From positions 489 to 34,632 of the forward strand of contig DIEM01000016.1 of the NCBI GenBank assembly GCA_002418625.1: DNA of 34,144 nt, in the 5' to 3' direction. Positions within the stretch are counted from its first letter, which is position 1; each line of letters starts with the position of its first letter. Shown here piece after piece: positions 8,767-17,613 of this stretch. The notes below the pieces were generated by a model. The model ran no database searches and was not told where the DNA came from. It saw only the letters and a program-made list of their open reading frames with translations. The translations under genes and the position numbers were made by a program. The DNA is from Firmicutes bacterium UBA5774. GTDB lineage: Bacteria; Bacillota; Clostridia; Peptostreptococcales; Anaerovoracaceae.

Positions 8767-11220
8767 ATGGAAAACGAATACACATCCAAGATGATATCTG
8801 ATCAGATAGAAGGGAAACTCATGAGATATTTCGGGCGGGAGCCCGGAAAGTCGACCCAGCATCAGTTTTACCACGCCACCTGTCTTGTTATGCGGGATAT
8901 CCTGGCTGAGCATTGGATGAATAACCATGATATTGTCCATTCCAATAAAAAAAAGCAGGTCATATATTTATCCATGGAATTCCTGCCCGGAGCTTCGTTG
9001 AAAAATCATCTTTTCAATTTCCGGCTAGAAGATATCTTTAAGGCGGCACTATCAAACTTTGGGCAGAAGATCGAGGATTTTTACGAAATGGATCCGGATG
9101 CCGGCCTTGGAAACGGTGGCCTGGGAAGGCTGGCGTCCTGCTATCTCGATGCGATAGCGGCCGGTGGCATGTCAGGGCATGGGATGTCGATTTTATATGA
9201 ATATGGCATCTTCAAGCAGAAGATCGAATACGGCAAGCAAGTCGAGGTCGCAGATGATTGGCTGGATATCGGCGATGTCTGGCTGATGGAAAAGGAAGAC
9301 GAGACCAAGGAGGTGCATTTCGGCGGCGAGATCCATGAGTATTGGGAAAAAGGCAGAATCAAATTCCATCATACAGGATACACGACTGTGCTTGCAGTAC
9401 CCTATGATTTTATGATTTCAGGCTTCGACAGCGATGTTGTAAATACACTCAGGCTGTTCAAGTCAAAATCACCGGTCAAGATCGACATGAGTCTGTTTTC
9501 TCAGGGAAAATATATCAAGGCCATGGAAGAGCAGCATATGGCCGAGGTCATATCAAAGATCCTCTATCCCGAGGACGCCCATATCGAAGGGAAGACGCTG
9601 CGCCTGAAACAGCAGTATTTTTTCATTTCTGCCGCTATGCAGACGATAACGAGAAGACATATGATCCAGCATGACACGCTTGCTGATTTCCATGAAAAAT
9701 ATGCCGTGCATATCAATGACACGCACCCGACAATGGCGATACCGGAGCTGATGCGCATCCTGATGGATGATTACGGCTATGAATGGGATAAAGCCTGGGA
9801 TATAGTCAGGAAAACCATATCCTACACAAATCATACGATTATGCCGGAGGCTCTCGAACGCTGGCCGGAAAATCTCTTCAAGTCATTGCTGCCGAGGATC
9901 TATTCTATCGTCGCCGAGATCGACCGCAGGCTTAAGCTGGAACTTCAGATCGCCTTTCCAGATGCAGGAGATCTCAGAAAGCAGACGTCGATCATATTCG
10001 ATGGCCAGATTCACATGGCGAATCTCTGTGCGGCTACTTCCCATATGGTAAACGGCGTTTCAGCTCTTCACAGCAATATCATCAAGAACAGCATTTTCTA
10101 CGGATTTAACAGAATGAATCCGGAGAAGTTTACGAATGTGACAAACGGGATCGCCTACAGACGCTGGCTGTGCCAGTCGAATCCAAAACTGAGCAGACTG
10201 CTGAATGAGCTGATCGGCAACGGTTATGAGCATGATGCCATGGAACTGGAAAAACTCATGGACTTCTATGACGATGCGGCGGTTCTCGAAAATCTGGAAA
10301 GAATAAAAAAAGACAATAAATCAAGACTGGCGGTCCATATGCTGAAGACAAACGGGATACTGACAGACCCCGAATCTATTTTTGATGTGCAGGTCAAAAG
10401 ACTTCACGAATACAAGCGGCAGCTCTTGAATATCATCCACATCATTTATTTGTACAATCGGCTCAAGGAAGACCCGAATACAGACATCATGCCTCGCACA
10501 TTCGTTTTCGCAGCCAAGGCGGCGGCGGGATATTACATGGCAAAACAGATCATCAGCCTTGCTTATCATTTATCTGTTGTGATCAATAATGATAAGGAGA
10601 TCAGAAACCTGATCAAGATCGTATTTCTTGAAAATTACTCCGTATCGCTGTCAGAAATGATTATGCCGGCGGCGGATATATCTGAACAAATATCACTAGC
10701 TGGAAAAGAAGCGTCTGGAACGGGAAATATGAAGCTCATGATCAACGGGGCCGTCACCCTGGGCACGCTTGACGGCGCAAATGTCGAAATTTCTGAAGCT
10801 GTCGGTCCTTCCAACATATTCATTTTTGGTATGAGTGCGGCGGAGGTGGATATCGCCGTTCGTAAAGGCAATTATAATCCGAACATATATATTCAGAACG
10901 ATCCTGCTCTTGCTGAAGTGATGCGGTTCATGAACAGGCCGATAAACGGCGTTGTATTTTCCGATGTGGTCAGATCGCTGACGAACGGCACGGGAATCGC
11001 TGATCAATATTTTATCATGGCTGATTTCGATTCATATCGTCAAATCCAAAGTGCGGCTGACCTGGCCTGGCGGGACAGAAATAAATGGAACAGGATGTCG
11101 CTGACCAACATCGCGAAGGCAGGGATATTCTCCGCCGATAGAAGTGTCGGGGAATATGCCGGTCGTATATGGGGAATAAAGCCTTTGAAGGGAAATGCAG
11201 GCAATGGTCGTATATTATGA
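8767..11220 (+). CDS. glgP: Glycogen/maltodextrin phosphorylase, GT35
   Basis: Releases glucose-1-phosphate from glycogen ends using phosphate and pyridoxal phosphate. The open frame extends back to 8644 inside glgA, but ATG 8767 with a preceding GGGGGG run gives an 817-residue protein of the expected size starting MENEYTSK; the longer form would overlap glgA by 94 nt. Family motifs include YLSMEFLPGASL, DAGLGNGGLGRLASCYLDA, INDTHPTMAIPE, NVTNGIAYRRWL and the PLP-lysine segment EASGTGNMKLMINGA (Lys near residue 656). It begins 29 nt after glgA and overlaps the next gene. Confidence 0.96.
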   Translation: MENEYTSKMISDQIEGKLMRYFGREPGKSTQHQFYHATCLVMRDILAEHWMNNHDIVHSNKKKQVIYLSMEFLPGASLKNHLFNFRLEDIFKAALSNFGQKIEDFYEMDPDAGLGNGGLGRLASCYLDAIAAGGMSGHGMSILYEYGIFKQKIEYGKQVEVADDWLDIGDVWLMEKEDETKEVHFGGEIHEYWEKGRIKFHHTGYTTVLAVPYDFMISGFDSDVVNTLRLFKSKSPVKIDMSLFSQGKYIKAMEEQHMAEVISKILYPEDAHIEGKTLRLKQQYFFISAAMQTITRRHMIQHDTLADFHEKYAVHINDTHPTMAIPELMRILMDDYGYEWDKAWDIVRKTISYTNHTIMPEALERWPENLFKSLLPRIYSIVAEIDRRLKLELQIAFPDAGDLRKQTSIIFDGQIHMANLCAATSHMVNGVSALHSNIIKNSIFYGFNRMNPEKFTNVTNGIAYRRWLCQSNPKLSRLLNELIGNGYEHDAMELEKLMDFYDDAAVLENLERIKKDNKSRLAVHMLKTNGILTDPESIFDVQVKRLHEYKRQLLNIIHIIYLYNRLKEDPNTDIMPRTFVFAAKAAAGYYMAKQIISLAYHLSVVINNDKEIRNLIKIVFLENYSVSLSEMIMPAADISEQISLAGKEASGTGNMKLMINGAVTLGTLDGANVEISEAVGPSNIFIFGMSAAEVDIAVRKGNYNPNIYIQNDPALAEVMRFMNRPINGVVFSDVVRSLTNGTGIADQYFIMADFDSYRQIQSAADLAWRDRNKWNRMSLTNIAKAGIFSADRSVGEYAGRIWGIKPLKGNAGNGRIL

Positions 11221-13048
11221 TTCGAAAGACGAGTATTATAAATCACCGTTTGGCGCTGTTGAAGCGGGGACGGACATTTATTTCCGCGCAGGTGTCGACA
11301 GAAGATTTGTCCTGAAGGAAATGTGTCTCGTCATATATCCCGACAACGGCAAGGAGGAGAAAATCCGGGGATCCTGGGCCGATCTGGTTTTGGGTCAGGA
11401 TTTTTATGCTTTTGAATGGAGTGCCCGGGTAGCGGGATTGTATTTTTACCATTTTGAGGCCGTTTTTCCTGACGGAAGGAAAATGAAAGGTAAAACCTGT
11501 CAGCTTACCGTATATGAAAAACACTATAATATACCGGAATGGCTCGGCAGCGGCATCATGTATCAGATTTTCCCGGACAGGTTCGCGCGGAGCAGAGACT
11601 ATGACATTCCTCCCATTGACCGTAAATTCAGCGTCCATGAGATTTGGGGAGAAATGCCGGTGTATAAGCCTGATGCGAACGGTGCAATTCTGAATAATGA
11701 TTTTTCCGGAGGCAATTTAAGAGGCATCATCGATAAACTGCCTTATCTTTCTGATCTCGGCGTAACGGTCCTATATCTGAATCCGATCGTTGAGGCTTTT
11801 TCAAACCATCGGTACGATACGGCAAATTACAAGAATGTCGATCCTGTGCTTGGAACAGTGGACGATTTCAGGAACTTGTGTGAAGAGAGCCGGAAACATG
11901 GCATCAGGATCATTCTGGACGGCGTTTTCAACCATACGGGAAGCGACAGCCTGTATTTTAATAAATATGGCAGGTATCCGGAAATTGGCGCGTATCAAAG
12001 CCATGATTCCAAATATTATCCATGGTATCATTTTGTGAAATATCCTGAAAAATATGATTCCTGGTGGGGCATCGAGACACTGCCGCACGTGAATGAAACG
12101 GAGCCATCCTATCTCGATTACATCATCAGGGCAGAGGATTCCGTTGTCGAGTTTTGGCTAAAATGCGGGGCTTCCGGTTTCAGGATCGATGTAGCCGACG
12201 AGCTGCCGACGCAATTCCTCGAGCTGCTAAGAGTTAAAGTCAAAGAACTGGATCCGGAGGCCGCTCTCATCGGAGAGGTATGGGAAGATGCTTCAAATAA
12301 AATCAGCTATGGAGAAAGACGCCGGTATCTGCTGGGAAAAGAACTGGACAGCGTGATGAATTATCCGCTGAAGGATGCTGTTATAAGATTTGTGGCCTAT
12401 GAAAAAGAAGCCGCCGAATTCGCTGCAGTTGTCGGAAGTCTATGGGAAAATTATCCGCCGCAGGTTTTCTCAAGCCTGATGAATATCCTGGGAACGCATG
12501 ATACCGCCAGGATACTTACAGTGCTTGGCTTGAAGGATGATTTGTTCAGGATGGGAAAAGACGAGAAGGCTGCGTTTCGATTGCACAGGGAACATAAAAG
12601 GAACGCAAAGGCCATGCTTTATCTTGCAGTTATGATCTGGGCATTCATGCCGGGCATTCCATGCATATATTATGGCGATGAGATCGGCATGGAAGGAGCG
12701 GAGGACCCTTTTAACCGGAAATGCTTCGATATAAATGGCGCCGATAAAGACATCGTATCATTTTATAGAAAAGTGCTGACATACAGAAGGGAGATCGCCG
12801 ACATCGGCCAATATGGTTTCAGGCCTGAAATCGCAAGGAACGGTCTTTATGTTTTCACAAGATTCAAGGATCAGATGTCTGTCATCACTGCAGTCAACGC
12901 CGGTGGCATAAAAGAGGAATTTTCGATCAATCTCGGAGAGGATGGAAGGATCATCGATCATATGTCCGCCGGAGACTGTGATGTGAGCGATATGGGCCGA
13001 ATAATCCTTGGCGCATGCTCGGGAGCCGTTATAATTGCAACAGAATAA
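11204..13048 (+). CDS. GH13 alpha-glycosidase of neopullulanase/cyclomaltodextrinase type
   Basis: Predicted cytoplasmic hydrolase of alpha-glucans or maltodextrins; no signal peptide is visible. An N-terminal beta domain (about residues 1-110) precedes the barrel, as in neopullulanases. Motifs are MYQIFPDRFARS, GGNLRGIIDKLPYL, LYLNPIVEAFSNHRYDT, LDGVFNHTG, catalytic Asp329 (FRIDVADE), Glu358 (IGEVWEDAS) and Asp433 (LGTHDTAR), then IYYGDEIGMEG. It ends the glycogen run and occupies the place where a GlgX debranching enzyme is often found, so a role in trimming phosphorylase limit dextrins is my inference. Two starts are possible: ATG 11195 and ATG 11204. GAAGGG at 11187-11192 is well spaced only for 11204. 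It overlaps glgP. Exact substrate is unknown. Confidence 0.9.
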   Translation: MVVYYDSKDEYYKSPFGAVEAGTDIYFRAGVDRRFVLKEMCLVIYPDNGKEEKIRGSWADLVLGQDFYAFEWSARVAGLYFYHFEAVFPDGRKMKGKTCQLTVYEKHYNIPEWLGSGIMYQIFPDRFARSRDYDIPPIDRKFSVHEIWGEMPVYKPDANGAILNNDFSGGNLRGIIDKLPYLSDLGVTVLYLNPIVEAFSNHRYDTANYKNVDPVLGTVDDFRNLCEESRKHGIRIILDGVFNHTGSDSLYFNKYGRYPEIGAYQSHDSKYYPWYHFVKYPEKYDSWWGIETLPHVNETEPSYLDYIIRAEDSVVEFWLKCGASGFRIDVADELPTQFLELLRVKVKELDPEAALIGEVWEDASNKISYGERRRYLLGKELDSVMNYPLKDAVIRFVAYEKEAAEFAAVVGSLWENYPPQVFSSLMNILGTHDTARILTVLGLKDDLFRMGKDEKAAFRLHREHKRNAKAMLYLAVMIWAFMPGIPCIYYGDEIGMEGAEDPFNRKCFDINGADKDIVSFYRKVLTYRREIADIGQYGFRPEIARNGLYVFTRFKDQMSVITAVNAGGIKEEFSINLGEDGRIIDHMSAGDCDVSDMGRIILGACSGAVIIATE

Positions 13049-13053
13049 AAAAA

Positions 13054-13075
13054 CCTGCAGGGTATGCAGGCTTTG
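13054..13075. terminator. Bidirectional intrinsic terminator between the GH13 gene and rpmB
   Basis: Stem CCTGCA (13054-13059) pairs with TGCAGG (13065-13070) over a 5-nt loop. On the minus strand it is followed by a run of seven T, making a good rpmB terminator. On the plus strand the T-run is shorter and broken. The two genes converge here. Confidence 0.8.
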
Positions 13076-13080
13076 AGTTT

Positions 13081-13275
13081 TCAGATCGCTTTGTTGACTT
13101 TGTTTCTTGTTCTCAGACATCTAGTACAGATATTTTTTCTTGTGGCGTTGCCGTTCTCTTCGATAACGACTGTCTGGATGTTCGCATTCCATTTTCGGCG
13201 TGTGTGTCTGTTGGAATGGCTGACGTTATTTCCGGAAACCTGGCCTTTGCCGCATATTTCGCATTTTCTTGACAT
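13081..13275 (-). CDS. rpmB: 50S ribosomal protein L28 (zinc-binding form)
   Basis: Structural protein of the large ribosomal subunit. The 64-residue product starts MSRKCEICGKG and has the L28 signature GNNVSHSNRHTRRKW. Cys5/Cys8 and Cys50/Cys53 form two CxxC pairs, the zinc-ribbon version rather than the cysteine-less paralogue. The ATG at 13275 is chosen over an upstream in-frame GTG (13284) because AAGGAGG lies 8 nt before it, and L28 proteins normally begin MSRKC. It is monocistronic: its own promoter on one side, a terminator on the other. Orientation opposite to the yloU/recG side matches the arrangement known in Bacillus. Confidence 0.97.
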   Translation of the reverse strand: MSRKCEICGKGQVSGNNVSHSNRHTRRKWNANIQTVVIEENGNATRKNICTRCLRTRNKVNKAI

Positions 13276-13332
13276 TTGCTGCACCTCCTTATTACAATGC
13301 TCAAAGCATAATTTTCATACCGAACAAGCGTT

Positions 13333-13361
13333 ATTATAACATACATTTTTAAGCGTGTAAA
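13333..13361 (-). promoter_or_regulatory. Predicted sigma-A promoter of rpmB
   Basis: On the minus strand, TTTACA (13361-13356), a 17-nt spacer and a perfect TATAAT (13338-13333), about 50 nt before the rpmB start codon. Confidence 0.75.
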
Positions 13362-13392
13362 ATAAAATGTTTCAATTTCAATAAAAAAAATA

Positions 13393-13398
13393 TATAAT
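13393..13398 (+). promoter_or_regulatory. Possible -10 element for the Asp23-family gene
   Basis: A TATAAT hexamer lies 18 to 40 nt before the candidate start codons. The hexamer 17 nt upstream (TTTCAA) matches the -35 consensus only at three positions, so this is a weak call in an AT-rich stretch. Confidence 0.4.
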
Positions 13399-13415
13399 TA
13401 TTCCTGATAAGTTTA

Positions 13416-13826
13416 ATGAATTGGAGCGTGCGGATATTGCTGTATAAATTAGACACTGAAACCGGACAAATCATTATCGATAAAGCGGTCATCAGAAGGA
13501 TCGTTGCTGAATGCCTGGGCGTTTTCGAGGGCAAAGTCCGTCTGGCCAACTACAAAGGACAATCAAGAGGCATGGTTTCCAAGATCAGCGGCATTGACGA
13601 CAGCGGTCTTATTACTGTTGCAAAATCGCAGACTGGTATTGAAATACGAATCAATATCACTATCAGATTTGGAACGAGCATCAATAGGGTAACGGATCAG
13701 CTGATAGCGGATATCAAGGAAAACGTCTTCAAGTTGGCTGGTGTAGAAGTCAGTGGCGTTACGATCCTGATTGTTGGCATCATGTCAAAAAAGCTTGTAA
13801 GACGAAATATCGAAGTGAAGGGCTGA
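13416..13826 (+). CDS. Asp23/Gls24 family protein (YloU-like)
   Basis: Small cytoplasmic protein of the Asp23/Gls24 (DUF322) family; members are linked to cell-envelope stress but have no established biochemical activity. The 136-residue product has the family pattern: an N-terminal segment ETGQIIIDKAVIRRIVAECL, then short beta strands and INITIRFGTSINRVTDQLIADI. It is more diverged from the Bacillus YloU than usual. The start is uncertain: ATG 13416 lacks a ribosome site, while TTG 13437 has GGAG 10 nt upstream and would give 129 residues beginning MLYKLDTETGQ. In Bacillus and many Clostridia a DAK-domain gene (yloV/fakA) follows; here recG follows within 5 nt. Confidence 0.7.
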   Translation: MNWSVRILLYKLDTETGQIIIDKAVIRRIVAECLGVFEGKVRLANYKGQSRGMVSKISGIDDSGLITVAKSQTGIEIRINITIRFGTSINRVTDQLIADIKENVFKLAGVEVSGVTILIVGIMSKKLVRRNIEVKG

Positions 13827-13830
13827 TGTG

Positions 13831-15885
13831 ATGGACGAATTTGACAGACTGACTGAACGTGTCAGCACGCTGAAGGGTATCGGCCCCAAAAAGGCCGGCA
13901 TCCTGTCAAAGCTTGGCATCGAGAGCCTTAATGATCTGATAGGCCATTATCCAAGGAGCTATGAGGACCGAAGGGAAGCCAGCAGCATAGCCGGTTTGGA
14001 GAATGGAGCAGTTGCTCTTATAATCGGCCGGATCGATCTGGTGGTCCCGGGCAGAAGAAAATTCGGCAGGGGTTCAAATTTAAGATTATTGGTCACGGAT
14101 GACAGCGGAAGTATCGAAGCTGTTTTTTTTAATGCCTCTTATTTGGAAAAGGCAGCTAAAACAGGGTTGCGCTGCAGCATGTTCGGCAGGGTATCCGAGA
14201 ATAACGGAAAACTGCAGATGCTTCATCCCGATCTGGATATCGGAAGCGAGGCACTAAGCGGCGGCATCCTGCCGATCTACCCGCTGTCAAGCGGCATCAG
14301 TCAGAATGACATGCGCCGATGGATCCGGAAGGCTATGGAACTGGCCGGATCGTTCCGCGAGTATCTGCCGCAGGAAATACTGGAGCGGAACCGATTGTGC
14401 AGCATTGATTACGCTTTGGCAAACATTCATTTCCCAACAGATTTGAAAAAATATCAAGAGGCAAAATTCAGGCTCGTTTTTGAAGAACTTTTATATCTGC
14501 AGACAGGGCTGCTGGCGGCAAAAAAAAGAACTCTTGAAGCCGGTGAAGGAATTAGCTTCTCAAGAAAAGCCGACATGCTGTCTTTTATCGACGGCCTCCC
14601 ATTCCGGCTTACAGGTGCTCAGTCCAAGGTCGCGGCTGATATCGAAAGGGATATGGAGTCACCGAAAAAAATGAACAGACTGGTTCAAGGAGACGTTGGA
14701 TCCGGTAAGACGGTGCTAGCGGCAGCTGCTATTTACAAAGCCGCCAAATCAGGTTATCAGGCAGCGATGATGGCACCGACGGAATTGCTGGCTAAGCAGC
14801 ATTACACGACATTGCAGAAGCTTTTTTCCGATAAGGGGCTCAGAATAGGCCTTCTTACTTCCGGAATAGCGCCTTCAATAAAAAAGAAGCTGCTTGAGGA
14901 TTTAAGGGAAGGATCGATCGATGTGCTTGTCGGCACGCACGCATTATTGCAGCCGGGTGTAAAATTCGCGAGGCTTGGCCTTGTCATCACTGATGAGCAG
15001 CATCGGTTCGGCGTCCGTCAGAGATCGGTTCTCACTGAAAAAGGAATCAGCCCGGACGTGCTCGTCATGACAGCCACGCCCATCCCAAGGACTCTGGCGG
15101 TCATTCTATACGGGGATCTCGATATTTCCGTGATCGACGAGATGCCAGCCGGGAGGAAGAAGATCGTTACCACGGCGATACGCGGGAAAGAGCGGGATTT
15201 GGCTTATGATTTTATCAAACGGCAGCTCGAGCAGGGAAGGCAGGCATATGTCGTGGCGCCGCTGATTGAAGATTCAGAGGAGATGGATGTCCGATCGGCC
15301 GGCAGCCTGTTCAGGGAATTGGGGCATAAATTAAAGCCCTATAATACAGCGCTGATGCATGGCGCGATGAAGCAAAATGAAAAGGATGAAACAATGCAGT
15401 GTTTTGCCGACGGAAATACAGATGTATTGATATCGACAGTAGTGATCGAGGTCGGGATCGACATTCCGAATGCGGCTGTCATGCTGATAGAAAATGCGGA
15501 ACGGTTCGGACTGGCACAGCTCCACCAGCTCAGAGGGCGAGTGGGCAGAGGAGCGGAACAGTCGTACTGTATGCTCGTTACCGACGCTGATGACGGTATC
15601 GCGGGCGAGAGGATATCGACAATGGTCGAAACAGATGACGGATTTTTAATCGCGGAAAAAGACCTGAGTCTAAGAGGACCCGGAGAGTTTTTCGGCACCC
15701 GGCAGCACGGAGTGCCGGAATTGAAAATCGCAGACCTTGGAAAGCATTTCAGGGTTCTTGAGACAGTCAGGAAAGAGGCGGAGCTGCTTCTTGGCAAGGA
15801 CCCGCTTCTTGAAGCGCAGGAGAATGCCGGATTGAAAATGAGAGTGGAAAATATGTTTAAAGGTCTGGAAAATTTTAATCTGTAG
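13831..15885 (+). CDS. recG: ATP-dependent DNA helicase RecG
   Basis: Branch-migrates stalled replication forks and recombination intermediates. The 684-residue product has an N-terminal wedge/OB domain (about residues 1-210) and a helicase core: Walker A GDVGSGKT near residue 290, DEQHRFG (motif II), TATPIPRTLA (motif III) and QLHQLRGRVGRG (motif VI), followed by the RecG C-terminal segment with FFGTRQHG. ATG 13831 is preferred because AAGGG lies 8 nt upstream; GTG 13828 directly before it is the alternative. It lies 4 nt after the Asp23-family gene and is probably co-transcribed with it. Confidence 0.97.
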   Translation: MDEFDRLTERVSTLKGIGPKKAGILSKLGIESLNDLIGHYPRSYEDRREASSIAGLENGAVALIIGRIDLVVPGRRKFGRGSNLRLLVTDDSGSIEAVFFNASYLEKAAKTGLRCSMFGRVSENNGKLQMLHPDLDIGSEALSGGILPIYPLSSGISQNDMRRWIRKAMELAGSFREYLPQEILERNRLCSIDYALANIHFPTDLKKYQEAKFRLVFEELLYLQTGLLAAKKRTLEAGEGISFSRKADMLSFIDGLPFRLTGAQSKVAADIERDMESPKKMNRLVQGDVGSGKTVLAAAAIYKAAKSGYQAAMMAPTELLAKQHYTTLQKLFSDKGLRIGLLTSGIAPSIKKKLLEDLREGSIDVLVGTHALLQPGVKFARLGLVITDEQHRFGVRQRSVLTEKGISPDVLVMTATPIPRTLAVILYGDLDISVIDEMPAGRKKIVTTAIRGKERDLAYDFIKRQLEQGRQAYVVAPLIEDSEEMDVRSAGSLFRELGHKLKPYNTALMHGAMKQNEKDETMQCFADGNTDVLISTVVIEVGIDIPNAAVMLIENAERFGLAQLHQLRGRVGRGAEQSYCMLVTDADDGIAGERISTMVETDDGFLIAEKDLSLRGPGEFFGTRQHGVPELKIADLGKHFRVLETVRKEAELLLGKDPLLEAQENAGLKMRVENMFKGLENFNL

Positions 15886-15900
15886 TTTGCCAATATGGAT

Positions 15901-15928
15901 TTGAAAACATCGCATTCTATGGTAGAAT
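15901..15928 (+). promoter_or_regulatory. Predicted sigma-A promoter of rsmD-coaD
   Basis: TTGAAA (15901-15906), 16-nt spacer, TAGAAT (15923-15928), in the gap after recG and 23 nt before the rsmD start. Confidence 0.55.
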
Positions 15929-15951
15929 AAATTCTGAAAGGGGTGAGTCAA

Positions 15952-16503
15952 TTGAGAATCATCGCCGGCACTATGAAGGGAAGAAGGCTTTTCTCTCCCA
16001 ATGACGAGAAAATCAGGCCCACCTCGGATAAAGTCAAAGAGTCAATTTTCAATATAATACAAGACCAGATGAAAGACGCTGTCGTCATAGATCTGTTTTG
16101 CGGCACCGGAAATCTGGGAATAGAAGCCATCAGCCGGGGAGCAAGAAAATGTTATTTTGTCGACAGATCCAGAGAGAGCATGGCGCTGACGGAAAAGAAT
16201 ATCGCTCATTGTAAAATTGAAAATGCGTCGGTGACCATCTGCTCGGATCATATCAAAGCGTTGGACAGGATTCGCGAGAAGGCGGATGTCATATTTCTCG
16301 ATCCGCCTTACAATACAGGCCTGCTTGCCGATTGCCTCGCGAGGATTGATGAGTCCGGCCTGCTGGAACAGGACGGCATTATTGTTATAGAGCATGGCAT
16401 AGACGAGGAACTGCCCGAAATCCTGGGATCTTTCACAAAAATTAAACACAGGCGATATGGAAAGATCATCATAGAAATTTTCAGTGAAAGCACGGAGGAA
16501 TGA
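15952..16503 (+). CDS. rsmD: 16S rRNA (guanine-966-N2)-methyltransferase
   Basis: SAM-dependent methylation of G966 in 16S rRNA. The product of 183 residues begins MRIIAGTMKGRRLF, the conserved RsmD start. SAM motif VIDLFCGTGNLGIEAISRG and catalytic motif FLDPPYNTGL are present. The start is TTG at 15952, with AAAGGGG 8 nt upstream; an in-frame GTG at 15943 would fall inside that ribosome site. coaD begins 4 nt after the stop, the standard rsmD-coaD pairing. Confidence 0.94.
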   Translation: MRIIAGTMKGRRLFSPNDEKIRPTSDKVKESIFNIIQDQMKDAVVIDLFCGTGNLGIEAISRGARKCYFVDRSRESMALTEKNIAHCKIENASVTICSDHIKALDRIREKADVIFLDPPYNTGLLADCLARIDESGLLEQDGIIVIEHGIDEELPEILGSFTKIKHRRYGKIIIEIFSESTEE

Positions 16504-16507
16504 CAAT

Positions 16508-16987
16508 ATGAAGAAAGCTCTTTACGCCGGATCGTTCGATCCTGCTACCAATGGCCATATAGATCTTATTGAGCGAGCGGCGAAGTTATGTGATTGTCTC
16601 GTTGTTGGCATTATACAGAACCCGTCGAAAGATCCGTTTTTTTCAATCGAGGAAAGAGTGGAAATGATACGCGAGATGACCAAGGGATTTGAGAATGTCG
16701 AGGTCGATTCATTTACGGGCCTTCTGGCGGATTATGTTGAAAAGAACGGTATAGATGCGGTAGTCAGAGGTCTTCGGGCAAACATGGATTTTGAATATGA
16801 AATACAGATGGCCCAGATGAATGCGAGATTGTACGCGAAGATGGAAACGATTTTCCTGATGACGAATCCCGGCAACTCTTTCGTAAGTTCGAGCCTGATT
16901 AAGGAAGTGTTCAAGCTGGACGGCAATGTGGAAGGGCTGGTTCCGGACATAGTTCTTCGTAAAATGAAAGAAAAACTCAAGAAGTAG
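16508..16987 (+). CDS. coaD: Phosphopantetheine adenylyltransferase
   Basis: Penultimate step of coenzyme A synthesis: 4'-phosphopantetheine + ATP to dephospho-CoA. The product of 159 residues has the expected length. The N-terminal nucleotidyltransferase motif is GSFDPATNGHIDLIERA (TxGH type), followed by the family segments RGLRANMDFEYEIQMAQMN and SSSLIKEV. The frame is open back to 16484, but ATG 16508 gives the conserved N-terminus and has GGAGGA upstream. It follows rsmD directly. Confidence 0.97.
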   Translation: MKKALYAGSFDPATNGHIDLIERAAKLCDCLVVGIIQNPSKDPFFSIEERVEMIREMTKGFENVEVDSFTGLLADYVEKNGIDAVVRGLRANMDFEYEIQMAQMNARLYAKMETIFLMTNPGNSFVSSSLIKEVFKLDGNVEGLVPDIVLRKMKEKLKK

Positions 16988-17008
16988 AACATAAGGAGGG
17001 AAATTCAA

Positions 17009-17542
17009 ATGAAAGTATTAGAACTCTTGGATGAATTGGAAGATATCATCGATACCAGCTCTGGTTTCCCGCTGACCGGCAAGGTACTGGTCGACGCAGA
17101 AGAGGTTCTGGAGATCATCAGGGAGATCAGGGTAGAGCTCCCCGGCGAGATCCAGCAGGCTCAGTGGATCAAGGATGAAAGACAGCGCATATTGGATGAG
17201 GCGAAAAAAGAATACGACAACATTCTGAAGGATGCCAAGAGCCAGGCCGAATCCCTGATCGAGAACGATGATATAACATTAAAAGCAAAATCCAGAGCGG
17301 ATGAAATGATGCGCATGGCTGAAAACACCTCCAAAACGCTTAAGATGGGAACGTTTGAATATATTGACGGCATCTTATACAATTTCCAGGAAAAGATGGA
17401 CAAATTGAATTCCGTTTATTTCGAGGAAATGTTCGGATCACTTCAAAGAACTTTTGATCAGGTAAACGGAACATTGACTTCAAACAGAAATGAAATCAAG
17501 GAACTGATCTATAAAACCCAGATTGAAAGTGACAATCGATGA
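17009..17542 (+). CDS. Coiled-coil protein of unknown function downstream of coaD
   Basis: I recognise this only as a conserved Clostridia neighbour of coaD, sometimes labelled ATPase or V-type ATPase subunit H-like; that label is not supported here because no Walker motif is present. The 177-residue product is mostly charged helix: residues about 50-110 are rich in Lys/Glu/Ala with heptad-like spacing (KDERQRILDEAKKEYDNIL), resembling the stalk of F-type subunit b or DivIVA-type coiled coils. There is no membrane segment or signal peptide. AGGAGG lies 9 to 10 nt before the ATG. It lies 21 nt after coaD and is closed by a strong terminator, so it ends that transcription unit. Confidence 0.8.
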   Translation: MKVLELLDELEDIIDTSSGFPLTGKVLVDAEEVLEIIREIRVELPGEIQQAQWIKDERQRILDEAKKEYDNILKDAKSQAESLIENDDITLKAKSRADEMMRMAENTSKTLKMGTFEYIDGILYNFQEKMDKLNSVYFEEMFGSLQRTFDQVNGTLTSNRNEIKELIYKTQIESDNR

Positions 17543-17573
17543 TTTAAAGGGAATGTTATTAAATTAAATGAAT

Positions 17574-17602
17574 AAAAAGAGCTTGCAAGGCTCTTTTTCT
17601 TT
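17574..17602 (+). terminator. Intrinsic terminator, directly upstream of tmcAL
   Basis: AAAAAGAGC (17574-17582) pairs with GCTCTTTTT (17590-17598) over a 7-nt loop, followed by CTTT. It ends the coaD-side unit but stops only 11 nt before the tmcAL start codon. Confidence 0.85.
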
Positions 17603-17613
17603 AAGGGACACTC

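Noticed and set aside
13015..13339. Plus-strand frames of 85 and 91 codons over rpmB
   Set aside because: Antisense to L28, whose zinc motifs, ribosome site and promoter are clear.
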